Part shown: in pieces, positions 39,042 through 48,022 of the stretch
Numbering within the stretch: position 1 is the first letter of the stretch
Layout: every line of letters begins with the position of its first letter
NCBI RefSeq assembly: GCF_002858935.1
Contig: NZ_PJRT01000005.1
Location: forward strand, 620,001 to 684,000
Length of the DNA: 64,000 nucleotides
DNA from: Pantoea endophytica
GTDB lineage: Bacteria; Pseudomonadota; Gammaproteobacteria; Enterobacterales; Enterobacteriaceae
Reading direction: 5' to 3'
The notes under the pieces: model-generated
The model's database searches: none
Told to the model about the DNA's origin: nothing
The model's input: only the letters and a program-made list of their open reading frames with translations
Position numbers and translations under genes: made by a program

Positions 39042-39745
39042 TCCACCTCAACCGTTTGCTTGCTAATTAATCCCGCCAGCAAGGTCTGCGAACTGGCTAC
39101 GGCACCAAAAATTCCGCCCTGCATATGGATCATGCTAAGCGCCGCTTCGTGGTGTTTCAGCTCCGTCGCCGCGCAGCAATCTGACAACACCAAACACTCA
39201 AAACCGCGATCGTTAGCCTCGCGCAGCGTGGTGTGGACGCAGACATCCGTGGTGATGCCGCTGATGATCAGATTGCGAATACCGCGGCTGCGCAGAATCA
39301 GTTCGAGATCGGTAGCGTAAAACGAGCCTTTGCCCGGTTTATCGATGATGACTTCTCCCGGCAATGGCGCCAGTTCCGGGATAATTTCCCAGCCCGGTTC
39401 ACCGCGCACCAGAATGCGCCCGCACGGACCGGGCGCGCCGATTTCCGCCTGCATGCGCCTGGATCGCCAACGCTTATTTGCGGGCAGATCACTTAAATCC
39501 GGCCGATGCCCTTCGCGCGTATGGATGATCGGGAAGCCCAACTCGCGCATCGTTGCCAGCACCTGCTGCAGCGGCTTGATAGGCGCGCGCGTTAAGGCAA
39601 TATCGTAGCCCATGCTATCGACGTAACCGCCCTTACCGCAGAAATCGGTTTGCATATCGATAACGATCAGTGCGGTATCCTGCGGGCTGCAGCGACCGTC
39701 ATACGGCCACGAGTAAGGGGTTGAATCAATGGCGTAATCAGGCAT
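39038..39745 (-). CDS. Isochorismatase-family cysteine hydrolase (biuret/ureidoacrylate amidohydrolase-like)
   Basis: A 235-residue cysteine hydrolase. The catalytic triad is Asp in VIDMQTDF (about 29), Lys in IDKPGKGSF (about 138) and Cys in [19 protein letters not shown] (about 168). That last block and DCCAATE resemble RutB and biuret hydrolase more than isochorismatase proper, pointing to cleavage of a ureido or carbamoyl C-N bond. It overlaps the permease gene by 8 bases and is the last gene of the amidase-permease-hydrolase operon. Confidence 0.86.
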   Translation of the reverse strand: MPDYAIDSTPYSWPYDGRCSPQDTALIVIDMQTDFCGKGGYVDSMGYDIALTRAPIKPLQQVLATMRELGFPIIHTREGHRPDLSDLPANKRWRSRRMQAEIGAPGPCGRILVRGEPGWEIIPELAPLPGEVIIDKPGKGSFYATDLELILRSRGIRNLIISGITTDVCVHTTLREANDRGFECLVLSDCCAATELKHHEAALSMIHMQGGIFGAVASSQTLLAGLISKQTVEVD

Positions 39746-41048
39746 TTTTTTCCTCCATCACAGTTACTGTGCTTTCACCTTTTAGTTTCACAATCAGCGT
39801 ATAGCTGGCGGCAGCAGTCACCAGGCCAATCACCGCTTCACCGAACTGTGGGAAGGCGATGTGCGCAATCACCGCACACAAGCTACCAATCGCCCAGGCG
39901 GCAAAGGCGCTGCCGCGCATACGGCGCAATTGGCGCTGTTCGCTGATTTTGGCCATGAAGATCAAATCAACAATCATCACTGCGCCAAACGGCGGCACCA
40001 CGATGCCGAGCAAACTCAGCCATTCGAGGAAATAGGACCAGACGCCAGCCAGCGCCAGCGCCCCGCCAATCAAGCCAAGGATCACCGTCCACAAACGCAT
40101 TTTGCTGCTGAACAGATGACTAAAGCCGACTGCGCCGTTATACAGGCAGTGCGTACACACCGAACCGAGATTGATAAACACAAACAGGAAGGCAATCACC
40201 GACAGCAGCATGCCGTGCCCCATTAGCATAGGCAGGAAGTTGCCGCCGTTACTCGCCGGATCAACCGCCGCGCCCACCGCCACAATCACCACGCCAAATA
40301 GATAAGAGATAACGTTCGCCACCGGGAACGCTGAGAACGCGGCAATCACCGCCGATTTACCGTCTTTTGACCAGCGGGTGAAATCTGCCGTCATGGTGCC
40401 TGAATCGGCGAAACCGGCCACCACCATGGTGACGGCGGTGCCCATGCTCATCGCGCCCACTGCGCTGCTGCTGCCGGTAAACTGCGTGATGGTGCTGAAA
40501 TCGTGATCCTTACTGATCAGCCACAGCGCCACCAATCCCAACACCACGAACAGCGGCGCAGCGATCATGCCGAGCACGGACAATGCGCGCACGCCGAGGA
40601 AGGTGATGCCGGTATACAGCACCATGGCAAACGCCGTCACCGCCAGTGCATTCCAGCCAAAGGTTTGATTAATCACCGTGCCGGTTAACCCGGCCTGGAA
40701 GGCGTACCAACCGATCACTACAGTAGAAAGGAAGCCCGAAACCAAAATGTAGCCTTTGGTGCCAAAGGTCCGTTTCGCCTGCAGCGCGAAGTTCATGCCG
40801 GTATTACCGGCGAACCAGCTCAGCGCACCCACATAGGCAAACAGCACCAGATTTCCCAGCAGAATGGCAATCAGCGCCGGCCAGAAGCCGAGATGCCAGG
40901 TAATGATGCCGCCAAATAGCGCATTAGTGAGGATCATCGGGAAACCAAACCACACCGCCGACACCGAACCCGTCGAGTGGCGATGGCTGAGCGGAACCGG
41001 TTCATGCTCGAACTCCTGCTCTAAAGCTGGTGAATTTTTGTTAGTCAT
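39738..41048 (-). CDS. NCS1-family nucleobase/ureide permease (CodB-like)
   Basis: A 436-residue inner-membrane permease with about twelve segments. Starting [20 protein letters not shown], it has the NCS1 features [32 protein letters not shown] and [12 protein letters not shown]. The family carries cytosine, uracil, allantoin, hydantoins or thiamine precursors with Na+ or H+. The ATG at 41048 overlaps the amidase stop by 8 bases; longer in-frame starts would lie inside the amidase. Its partners suggest uptake of a cyclic amide or ureide nitrogen source. Confidence 0.88.
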   Translation of the reverse strand: MTNKNSPALEQEFEHEPVPLSHRHSTGSVSAVWFGFPMILTNALFGGIITWHLGFWPALIAILLGNLVLFAYVGALSWFAGNTGMNFALQAKRTFGTKGYILVSGFLSTVVIGWYAFQAGLTGTVINQTFGWNALAVTAFAMVLYTGITFLGVRALSVLGMIAAPLFVVLGLVALWLISKDHDFSTITQFTGSSSAVGAMSMGTAVTMVVAGFADSGTMTADFTRWSKDGKSAVIAAFSAFPVANVISYLFGVVIVAVGAAVDPASNGGNFLPMLMGHGMLLSVIAFLFVFINLGSVCTHCLYNGAVGFSHLFSSKMRLWTVILGLIGGALALAGVWSYFLEWLSLLGIVVPPFGAVMIVDLIFMAKISEQRQLRRMRGSAFAAWAIGSLCAVIAHIAFPQFGEAVIGLVTAAASYTLIVKLKGESTVTVMEEKNA

Positions 41049-42489
41049 GGGCAACTCCGATTGAAACAGGTGTGATGTGATTCCAGGGTTGTATGCGCTC
41101 GAACGCGGCACTCGCCGCCAGCACCAGGCCATCGTCCAGATGACGACCCACGATTTGCATGCCAATCGGCAATCCGCTGGCGGTAAAGCCCGCAGGAACA
41201 GACGCCGCCGGTTGGCCGGTGAAATTGAACGGGAAGCAGAATGAGAGCCAGTGATCGCTGCGCACCATGCGGCCATCGATGATCTCGGGTCCCTGCATAT
41301 TGAGCGGGAACGGCGGCACCGCCAGCGTCGGCGACAGCAGCAGATCGTAATGCTGCATAAAGCGCCACATCTGGTTACACAGCTTTTTGCGTGTGGTATT
41401 GGCGTCGGTAAAGGTTTCAGCGCGCCAGTCGCGTTGCAGCATGGCGCTGAGATGCGGTGACATGCGTGCACCCAGTTCAGCTTGCATGTGACGCATGCCG
41501 GTGAGATCGCTCTCAAAAGCCACCAGCGCGGCAAAGGTGGCACCTTCATCGGCGATACCGGGATCGACTTCATCCAGTTCAGCGCCGAGCTCACGGGCAA
41601 AACGACGCGCGGCTTGCGTGACAATGTCACGCACTTCGTGATCAACGGCGATGTAGCCGAAATCCGCGCTGAAAGCGATGCGCAGACCGCTCAGCGGCTT
41701 TTCCAGTGAGGCCAGCCAATCCACGTCGTTGCAGGGAATCGAGTGGCGATCGCGCATATCTGGCCCCGCCATCACCGACATCATCAGCGCGCTGTCGCGC
41801 ACCGAACGCGTCATCGGGCCGATATGCTCCAGCGACTCCCAGCTGGAAACGCCGGGATAACGCTCGTCGCGACAGCCCGGCCATAAGGGTACGCGCCCCA
41901 TCGACGCTTTCAGGCCAAACACGCCGCAGTGCGCGGCGGGGATTCTTACCGAACCGCCGCCATCGCTGCCCAGCGCAATCGGACACAAGCGCGCCGCCAA
42001 TGCCGCTCCGGAACCGGCGCTCGATCCGCCCGGCGTTTTAGAGAGATCCCACGGATTACGCGGTGATGGAAACAGTGGATTGTGCCCAACGCCGCTATAG
42101 CCAAACTCCGGTGCGGTGGTTTTCCCCAGCAGCACCGCATCGGCCGCCAGCAGGCGCTCAACGGTGATGTCATCTTCTTCCGGGACAAAATCAGCGTAGG
42201 CATGCGATCCAGAAGTGGTTTTCACGCCTGCGGTACAAATCAGGTCTTTCACCACCAGCGGAACGCCCGCCAGCGCCCCCAGCGTTTCGCCGCGCGCGCG
42301 TTTTGCATCAACAGCGGCCGCCTGTTGCAGCGCCAGCTTTGGCGTAGCGGTACAAAACGCCTGAATCTGCGGCTCGCGCTGCTCCATGCGATTGATGGCC
42401 GCTTGCGTCACTTCCTGCGCCGAAACGTCTCCGCCGCGGATTAACGCCGCCAGCGTAGTGGCATCTTCATCCAACAGTGCATCAAACAT
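41041..42489 (-). CDS. Amidase-signature hydrolase (AtzE/AtzF-like)
   Basis: A 482-residue amidase-signature enzyme with the Ser-cisSer-Lys triad: Lys in LVVKDLICTAG (about 81), Ser in TPGGSSAGSGAALAA (about 156) and nucleophile Ser in GSDGGGSVRIPAA (about 180). It lacks the C-terminal domain of allophanate hydrolase. It is the first gene of the operon with an NCS1 permease and a RutB/BiuH-like cysteine hydrolase. Together they suggest import of a ureide, biuret-like or hydantoin-like compound followed by two amide cleavages. The LysR gene at 42689 lies upstream on the same strand. Confidence 0.9.
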   Translation of the reverse strand: MFDALLDEDATTLAALIRGGDVSAQEVTQAAINRMEQREPQIQAFCTATPKLALQQAAAVDAKRARGETLGALAGVPLVVKDLICTAGVKTTSGSHAYADFVPEEDDITVERLLAADAVLLGKTTAPEFGYSGVGHNPLFPSPRNPWDLSKTPGGSSAGSGAALAARLCPIALGSDGGGSVRIPAAHCGVFGLKASMGRVPLWPGCRDERYPGVSSWESLEHIGPMTRSVRDSALMMSVMAGPDMRDRHSIPCNDVDWLASLEKPLSGLRIAFSADFGYIAVDHEVRDIVTQAARRFARELGAELDEVDPGIADEGATFAALVAFESDLTGMRHMQAELGARMSPHLSAMLQRDWRAETFTDANTTRKKLCNQMWRFMQHYDLLLSPTLAVPPFPLNMQGPEIIDGRMVRSDHWLSFCFPFNFTGQPAASVPAGFTASGLPIGMQIVGRHLDDGLVLAASAAFERIQPWNHITPVSIGVAHD

Positions 42490-42688
42490 GCGAATACTCC
42501 CGATTTATCACTTATCGGAAACGTTGCAGTTTGCGTGCCAGAAAATTCCATAAACGAGGGCGCTAGCGGCCAGGCCAGATGGGATACGCTCTTGGATACA
42601 AGATCGAATACTTATGTTTCTTTACAATGCAGCGATTGCGATAGGAAGCACGAAAATGGCGCAGTCTTGCGCCACAATGAAGAGCGGC

Positions 42689-43588
42689 TTAATCGGCCGC
42701 AGGAATTAACGCATCCACAACCTGTTTGATCACTTCCACCACACGTTTGACGTGCAGCGGGATAAAGCGCGCATCGGGGAATACCGCGTAGAGAAAACGG
42801 TCTGGCAGACGATATTGTGGCAAGATGCGTACCAGCGAACCTGATTTTAATGCCTCCTGCACCAGTGGTAACTGCATGCCCCCGACGCCGATGTCCGCCT
42901 GCAGCGCCTGCAACAACCCTTCGCTGCTGTTGGCGCGAAACACGGTATTCACGGTTAGCGCGACGGTTTCCTGGTTGGATATCAGACGCAGCGGTGCCTG
43001 TTTGTCGATACCGCTAAAGCGAACATGCGGATGCGCGGCCAGCTCTGCCAGCGAGGTAATCGGTGTTGCGCGTACCCGCTCAGGCGCAGCAAACAGCGGC
43101 GTTTCAATACGCGCCAGTAATCTCGCCGGAAACATCTCCGGCGGCATTTCACTGAGGCGCAACGCGATATCCACGCCTTCACTCACCAGTTCGGACACGC
43201 GATCGTCGAGCGCGATGGTCAGATGCAGTTCTGGGTTCGCGCGTTGCAGCGCCAGCAAAGGCGGCAGCAATCGCTGGCCTAATCCGCTGGGTAATTGGAT
43301 ATGCACGCTGCCTTGCAGCGCTTGCTGTGCCGGCCGCAACTGACTTTCAAGATCCTGCATCGCGGCCAGTAGCGGCTGCATCTGCTGTAAGTATCGCTTG
43401 CCCTGCTCGGTCAATTTCATCGCGCGCGTGGTGCGGTGCAACAACACGATGCCGAGTTCCTCCTCCAGCGCCGCGATTTGCTGGCTCACGGCGGATTGCT
43501 TCATCCCGCTCAGGCGCGCTGCTGCCGAAAACGATCCGGCTTCCGCCACGCGAATGAAGGTATTGATGGCATTGAGTTTATTATTCAT
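42689..43588 (-). CDS. LysR-family transcriptional regulator
   Basis: A 299-residue LysR protein. The N-terminal helix-turn-helix is FIRVAEAGSFSAAARLSG then MKQSAVSQQIAALEEELG, followed by an effector domain with LDDRVSELVSEGVDIALRL, of the DmlR/YhcS-like CrgA subgroup. It is divergent from the PRISE-type reductase gene, its most likely target, with 97 bases between. The amidase operon lies downstream on the same strand and has its own 200-base leader, so it is probably separate. Confidence 0.9.
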   Translation of the reverse strand: MNNKLNAINTFIRVAEAGSFSAAARLSGMKQSAVSQQIAALEEELGIVLLHRTTRAMKLTEQGKRYLQQMQPLLAAMQDLESQLRPAQQALQGSVHIQLPSGLGQRLLPPLLALQRANPELHLTIALDDRVSELVSEGVDIALRLSEMPPEMFPARLLARIETPLFAAPERVRATPITSLAELAAHPHVRFSGIDKQAPLRLISNQETVALTVNTVFRANSSEGLLQALQADIGVGGMQLPLVQEALKSGSLVRILPQYRLPDRFLYAVFPDARFIPLHVKRVVEVIKQVVDALIPAAD

Positions 43589-43685
43589 TTAATGATTTTT
43601 CTGATAAGTGGCATCTGGATAGTGGGATATCAGCAATAAAAATAATAGATAACACTGTGCCTGTCTTGTTCACAGGAGAATCATC

Positions 43686-44738
43686 ATGTCGCAAACACAT
43701 CACGTCGCGCTGGTCGCGGGCGCAACCGGCATTGTCGGCAGTGAGTTGGTAAAAACGCTGCGTCAGCAGGATTGGCAGGTGATCGGCCTGACGCGCCAGC
43801 CTGCAATCTCAACGCAGAATATCCCTTTCATCCATGTCGATCTGCTGGATGCGCAGCACAGTGCACAGGCGCTGGCCCCGCTCAATCAGGTCACGCATAT
43901 TTTCTACAGCGCCTGGCTGAATGCAGCCAACTGGCGTGAAATGGTCGAACCCAACGTGACCATGCTGCGCAATCTGGTGGTTAACATCGATAAAAGCGCG
44001 CCGTTGCGCAGCGTTAGTTTGATGCAGGGATACAAAGTGTATGGCGCGCATCTGGGAGCGTTCAAAACGCCCGCGCGTGAAAGCGATCCCGGCGTCGCGG
44101 GAGCCGAATTCAATGCGCAACAGCTGCGTTGGCTAAGTGACTTTCAGCGCGGTAAAAGCTGGCACTGGCACGCCTTGCGACCCGGCGTGGTCGGCAGCGC
44201 GGTACCCGGTAATGCCATGAACCTGGCGCTGAGCATCGCGCTCTACGCATCGCTGTGTAAAGCTCAGGGCTTACCGCTACGTTTTCCCGGTTCATCGCAC
44301 GCCTGGCAGAGCATGGTCGATCATACCGATGCGGGATTACTTGCGCAGGCCACGCTGTGGGCGGCCAATGCGCCCGGCGCGCGCAATCAAGCTTTCAACG
44401 TTAACAACGGCGATTTATGGCGCTGGAGTGAGCTGTGGCCTGCGATTGCCCGGTGGTTTGAACTGGAAAGCGCGCCGGCGGTGAATCTGTCGTTTTCTCA
44501 GCTGTTTCAGGATTACCGCGCGCTATGGCAAACCATCGCTATAGAACATCAGCTGATCGCGCCGGATATCTTGCAGCTGAATGATGGGCTGTTTGCCGAT
44601 TTTGTTTTTGGCTGGGATTACGACATGTTTGGTGACGGCAGTAAAATACGGCGCGCGGGTTTTAACGGCTATCAGGCAACGGATGAGATGTTCTTTGCTC
44701 TGTTTGCGCAGTTACGCGCAGCACGCATTATTCCTTAA
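43686..44738 (+). CDS. PRISE-like NAD(P)-dependent enone reductase (extended SDR)
   Basis: A 350-residue extended short-chain dehydrogenase. The nucleotide-binding GATGIVGSELVKTL is at about residue 12 and THIFYSAWLN at about 76. The stretch SLMQGYKVYGAHLG at about 116 resembles the TGxKHYxGP motif that carries the catalytic lysine of progesterone 5-beta-reductase/iridoid synthase (PRISE) enzymes. FVFGWDYDMFGDGSKIRRAGF near the C-terminus also resembles that family. It would reduce the double bond of an enone or activated enal. A GGAG site precedes the start. The divergent LysR gene is the likely regulator. Confidence 0.82.
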   Translation: MSQTHHVALVAGATGIVGSELVKTLRQQDWQVIGLTRQPAISTQNIPFIHVDLLDAQHSAQALAPLNQVTHIFYSAWLNAANWREMVEPNVTMLRNLVVNIDKSAPLRSVSLMQGYKVYGAHLGAFKTPARESDPGVAGAEFNAQQLRWLSDFQRGKSWHWHALRPGVVGSAVPGNAMNLALSIALYASLCKAQGLPLRFPGSSHAWQSMVDHTDAGLLAQATLWAANAPGARNQAFNVNNGDLWRWSELWPAIARWFELESAPAVNLSFSQLFQDYRALWQTIAIEHQLIAPDILQLNDGLFADFVFGWDYDMFGDGSKIRRAGFNGYQATDEMFFALFAQLRAARIIP

Positions 44739-44741
44739 CGC

Positions 44742-44769
44742 TAACAGGGAAGCCTGTGCTTCCCTGTTA
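44742..44769. terminator. Bidirectional hairpin between convergent genes
   Basis: TAACAGGGAAGC and GCTTCCCTGTTA make a perfect 12-bp stem with a CTGT loop, between the stops of the PRISE-like and SMR genes. There is no long T run, but its position fits a shared transcript end. Confidence 0.7.
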
Positions 44770-44777
44770 TTACTTCA

Positions 44778-45113
44778 TTAATGCAGAATGGTTTTGGAGA
44801 AAACCTGAATCACCACAATGCCTAACCCGATTAACATCAAGCCCGCTATTGCAGCGAAATCCAGTTTCTGGTTGTAGAAAAAATAAGACATGACCGACAC
44901 CAAAAATATACCCATTCCGGCCCAGATAGAATAAGCAATGCCGACATTCATCTGTTTAACCACTTGAGATAATCCATAAAATGAAATGGCATAACCTATT
45001 ACCACAACCACGCTGGGAATAAGGCGTGAGAATCCTTGCGAGGCCTTCATCATGGTTGTGGCAATCGTCTCAGCGACGATGGATATCGCCAGTATCACGT
45101 AAACATTATTCAT
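44778..45113 (-). CDS. Small multidrug resistance (SMR) transporter, EmrE-like
   Basis: A 111-residue protein with four membrane helices. The essential glutamate is in SIVAETIATTMMKAS (Glu15), and AYSIWAGMGIF holds the conserved Trp and Gly of the drug-transporting EmrE/QacE branch. It would export lipophilic cations such as quaternary ammonium compounds in exchange for protons as a dual-topology dimer. It lies 46 bases downstream of the DUF417 gene and may share its transcript. Confidence 0.92.
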   Translation of the reverse strand: MNNVYVILAISIVAETIATTMMKASQGFSRLIPSVVVVIGYAISFYGLSQVVKQMNVGIAYSIWAGMGIFLVSVMSYFFYNQKLDFAAIAGLMLIGLGIVVIQVFSKTILH

Positions 45114-45159
45114 AAAGCCCTCTTAAATGCCCGAGTAAACACGCGTTATAGCGTAGCGG

Positions 45160-45568
45160 TTAGAGGTTGTTTTTCCAACGGATTAAATCGCGCTTCAGTA
45201 ACGTCAGACCAATCGCCACCACCATAATATCTTTAAAAATAAACGAATCGAGTCCGCCTAACTGCGGTAACAGACTTAAGGTAACTAACCCGGTAAGTAT
45301 CAACAATCCAGCGCCGATCATACCTAACAGTGGACGTTTAAAGCCTGCGATGAGCAGAATAACCGTCGTCATCTCTACTACGCCCAGGAAATAGCTGCTG
45401 CCATGGAGACCGAGGAAGTAGGGAAATATACTCAGCCATGTTTTTATAAATATGGGTTCCAGCGCCTGAACTTCGAATTCAAACCACTTCGCCATACCAA
45501 AACCAGAAAATAATAATCACCGATAATCGCAATACCATCAGTTCTTTGCTCGCGTGGAAATAGACCAC
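45160..45568 (-). pseudogene. DUF417 (YkgB/RclC-like) membrane protein, frameshifted
   Basis: The open part (45160-45495, 111 residues) contains YFLGVVEMTTVILLIAG, LTGLVTLSL and FIFKDIMVVAIGLTLL, matching the last three helices of DUF417 proteins. The missing first helix, MVLRLSVIIIFWF, is read in another frame just upstream. Removing one A from the run at 45499-45502 would join the frames as FWFGMAKWFEFEVQALEPI, which fits the family (WiGxxKF..yE). The gene is therefore broken by a 1-base insertion, or this is a sequencing error. The upstream frame opens at GTG 45568. Confidence 0.75.
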
Positions 45569-45705
45569 TCGTGAAATTCAGACTTGATTAGCTGTTGTCA
45601 AAATAAACTCTCCAGTGATTTATGCAGCCAGCTCAATAAGAAATGAGCTGGCATAAAGTCATGGTTCATGATCTCGATTACATCTCAACGCTGTCGTAAT
45701 AGGTA

Positions 45706-45857
45706 GCGGGCGCTGACACATCTGCTGCGTCACGGGCCTTCCTCGCGCCGCCGGTCCGTCAGGCAGACGAGCGAAGTGAAGGTACCGCGCAAGCGGCGCG
45801 AGGACCGCTGGACCAAAAGTGACTTCGGCCTGCGCACTCGTCGCTGGCTTAACTGAC
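45706..45857. repeat. Mosaic interspersed repeat, family C, copy 2
   Basis: Shares its ends with 25673-25798: GCGGGCGCTGACAC on the left, and ACCAAAAGTGAC then GGCCTGCGC-CTCG on the right. Inside, CCTCGCGCCGC (45741-45751) and GCGGCGCGAGG (45793-45803) are perfect 11-bp inverted arms around a 41-base spacer, so the element is a long hairpin. It lies in the divergent region between DUF417 and the binding-protein gene. A minus-strand open frame across it is probably not a gene. The rest of the 384-base gap shows no gene. Confidence 0.75.
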
Positions 45858-45952
45858 AAACATGAGGCCATGTATTGTGATGTTAAAAACAGCCATATCT
45901 CCGCTCACTTAATCGCTATATACTCCGGTGCATATCGAATTCAGGAGCTTTT

Positions 45953-47023
45953 ATGCATACCTCTTTTAAGCGGATTATTCTGGCGGAATTACTCACTCTC
46001 ACCTCGTTTCATAGCTATGCCAGCCGCATCGTCACCGATCAAATTGGCCGTCAGGTGGAGATTCCGGACAAGATTGATCGCGTGGTGGTGCTGCAGCACC
46101 AAACTCTGAACCTGCTAGTGCAGATCAACGCCACCGATAAAATCGTCGGGATTTTGGCAAACTGGAAACAGCAGCTAGGTGAGGGTTATGCGCAATTAGT
46201 GCCGGAACTGACGCACAAAGCGATGCTCGGTGATTTGACGCATGTCGATCTCGAAAAGCTGGTGGCGCTGCATCCGCAGGTGGTGTTTGTCACCAACTAT
46301 GCGCCTAAAGAGATGATCGACCAGATTTCTGCCCTGGGCATTCCGGTACTGGCGATTTCACTGCGTCACGATGATGCAGGTCAGCAAGGCAAAATCAATC
46401 CCAGCATGCAGAATGAAGATCAGGCTTATGATCTCGGCATTAAGGAAGGCATTACGCTGATTGGCAATGTGGTTAACAAGCCAAAACAGGCGCAGGCGCT
46501 GATTAATGCCGCCTTTGCCGGGCGCAAAATGGTCAGCGACCGTCTGAAAAATCTGCCTGAGCAGCAGCGCGTGCGCGCCTATATGGCGAATCCCGACCTC
46601 ACCACCTACGGCTCGGGCAAATATACTGGCTTGATGATGGCGCATGCGGGCGCATTGAATGTCGCTGCCGCGACCGTGCAGGGTTTCAAACAGGTCAGCA
46701 TGGAACAAGTAGTGGCGTGGAACCCGCAGGTAATCTTCGTGCAGGATCGCTATCCCAACGTGGTGCAGGAGATCCAGCAGGATGCGCGCTGGCAAACCAT
46801 TGATGCGGTGAAAAATCATCGGGTGTGGCTGATGCCGGAATACGCCAAAGCGTGGGGCTATCCGATGCCGGAAGCGATTGGCCTCGGAGAGCTGTGGATG
46901 GCGAAAAAGCTCTATCCGGAAAAATTCCGCGACATCGACATGCAGCAGCAGGCTGATCGCTGGTATCAGCGCTTTTATCGGACGCACTATCATGACAATG
47001 CTAAATATTCTGACAGCCGGTAG
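45953..47023 (+). CDS. Iron/metal-complex ABC substrate-binding protein (FecB/BtuF-like), orphan
   Basis: A 356-residue periplasmic binding protein of the TroA/FecB superfamily. A signal peptide ends near SYAS, and the mature protein opens RIVTDQIGRQVEIPDKIDRV, the usual start of siderophore, heme or cobalamin binders. GDLTHVDLEKLVALHPQVVF and MEQVVAWNPQVIFV are the two lobe signatures. CAGGAG precedes the ATG. No FecCD permease or ATPase follows; instead a collapsed ModA-like gene overlaps its 3' end by 32 bases. The system seems to have lost its membrane parts, so this protein is either orphaned or shares another transporter. Confidence 0.87.
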   Translation: MHTSFKRIILAELLTLTSFHSYASRIVTDQIGRQVEIPDKIDRVVVLQHQTLNLLVQINATDKIVGILANWKQQLGEGYAQLVPELTHKAMLGDLTHVDLEKLVALHPQVVFVTNYAPKEMIDQISALGIPVLAISLRHDDAGQQGKINPSMQNEDQAYDLGIKEGITLIGNVVNKPKQAQALINAAFAGRKMVSDRLKNLPEQQRVRAYMANPDLTTYGSGKYTGLMMAHAGALNVAAATVQGFKQVSMEQVVAWNPQVIFVQDRYPNVVQEIQQDARWQTIDAVKNHRVWLMPEYAKAWGYPMPEAIGLGELWMAKKLYPEKFRDIDMQQQADRWYQRFYRTHYHDNAKYSDSR

Positions 47024-47120
47024 TTTGCGCGCGGCGTGGCCGGATCTGGTGGCGGCATTTATCTCTTCAGCCACAGCGCAGCTCATCTTGCACCAGCATG
47101 GCTTCCAATCCACGGTTTAA
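46992..47120 (+). pseudogene. Internally deleted ModA-like substrate-binding protein gene
   Basis: A 42-codon frame starts MTMLNILTAGSLRAAWPDLV, which is the N-terminus of a molybdate-type (ModA/extracellular ligand-binding) protein. It continues directly into AQLILHQHGFQSTV and stops, which looks like the C-terminus of the same kind of protein (AQ..L..xGF). About 200 residues in between appear to have been deleted in frame. It overlaps the FecB-like gene by 32 bases, as expected for the second gene of a transport operon. Confidence 0.7.
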
Positions 47121-47905
47121 ACCGCGATAGCCAACAACACCATGCACAACAGCAGCACATAGACACGCGCATGCCAGACATCGGGCACCGCCGGAATACA
47201 GCGCCGGGCAAACAGAATTCCTAAAAATCCGGCGACCACCAGCAGCAACAATATCCTCAGGCTGATAAAGCCGAGATAACCGCTGACGGGAATCTGCTGC
47301 CAGCCGCTGATGGCGTAAGTTATCGCGCCAAAAACGGCGACCGGCAGCGACAGCGGATTGGCCGCGCTGACGCAGTCGCGCATGGCATAACCATGACGCC
47401 GCAGCAGCGGCACGGTCATTACGCTGCCGCCAACGCCGAGCATGGCGGCGATCACACCAATCACTGTGCCGCCCGCGCTGACGGTCAACCGTGACAACCT
47501 TCGCGGTGCAGTGCGGCTAATGAAGCCTTTCCGCAGCAGGCAATCAGCGATAGTCACCACCATGTAAAACATAAACAGCCTGCGCACCCAAATGTCGCTC
47601 ATCACGCCCGCCAGCCACGATCCCATCACTGCTCCGAGCGCGATAAACCCGATTAGCGGCAGTAAAATATCTGTATTTAATTTGCCAGCCCGCCAGTTTT
47701 GATAACTGGCCCAGCCGGCGTTGAAAATCATCACGGCGGTCGAGGTCGCCACCGCGGTATGCATAGCCTGCGCCGCCAGTAACGGCTGCTGCAACAACAA
47801 TTGATAGACAAACGGCACCACGACAAAACCGCCGCCAAAACCAAACAGCACCGTGGAGATGCCGGTAGCAAAACCCGCCAGCCCAATTATTAACAGCTCG
47901 TTCAT
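47117..47905 (-). CDS. TauE/SafE-family membrane exporter
   Basis: A 262-residue inner-membrane protein with about eight hydrophobic segments. The N-terminal GLAGFATGISTVLFGFGGGFVVVPF and the internal repeat GVIAAMLGVGGSVMTVPLLRRHG are the paired signatures of the TauE/SafE (sulfite or sulfoacetate exporter) family. Two in-frame ATGs lie further upstream (47923, 47920) and cannot be excluded. It is divergent from an AraC regulator, its likely controller. The exported compound is unknown. Confidence 0.85.
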   Translation of the reverse strand: MNELLIIGLAGFATGISTVLFGFGGGFVVVPFVYQLLLQQPLLAAQAMHTAVATSTAVMIFNAGWASYQNWRAGKLNTDILLPLIGFIALGAVMGSWLAGVMSDIWVRRLFMFYMVVTIADCLLRKGFISRTAPRRLSRLTVSAGGTVIGVIAAMLGVGGSVMTVPLLRRHGYAMRDCVSAANPLSLPVAVFGAITYAISGWQQIPVSGYLGFISLRILLLLVVAGFLGILFARRCIPAVPDVWHARVYVLLLCMVLLAIAV

Positions 47906-48022
47906 CGCCTTTCTCTGCATCATGAAAAGAGTGATGCAGCTTACGCAGCAAGCTGCCCACTTCCCATTTGCGCAGCGCTCATTTACCCTTGCAAATCAGT
48001 CAATTTGCGGTGGATGTCGGGG

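Noticed and set aside
41049..41645. N-terminal extension of the NCS1 permease
   Set aside because: It is out of frame within the amidase gene and has no transporter-like residues; the ATG at 41048 fits the family.
45659..45871. 70-codon minus-strand frame across the family C repeat
   Set aside because: Lies wholly in repeat DNA and shares only the repeat-encoded SAQAxVTFGP with the other copy; probably spurious.
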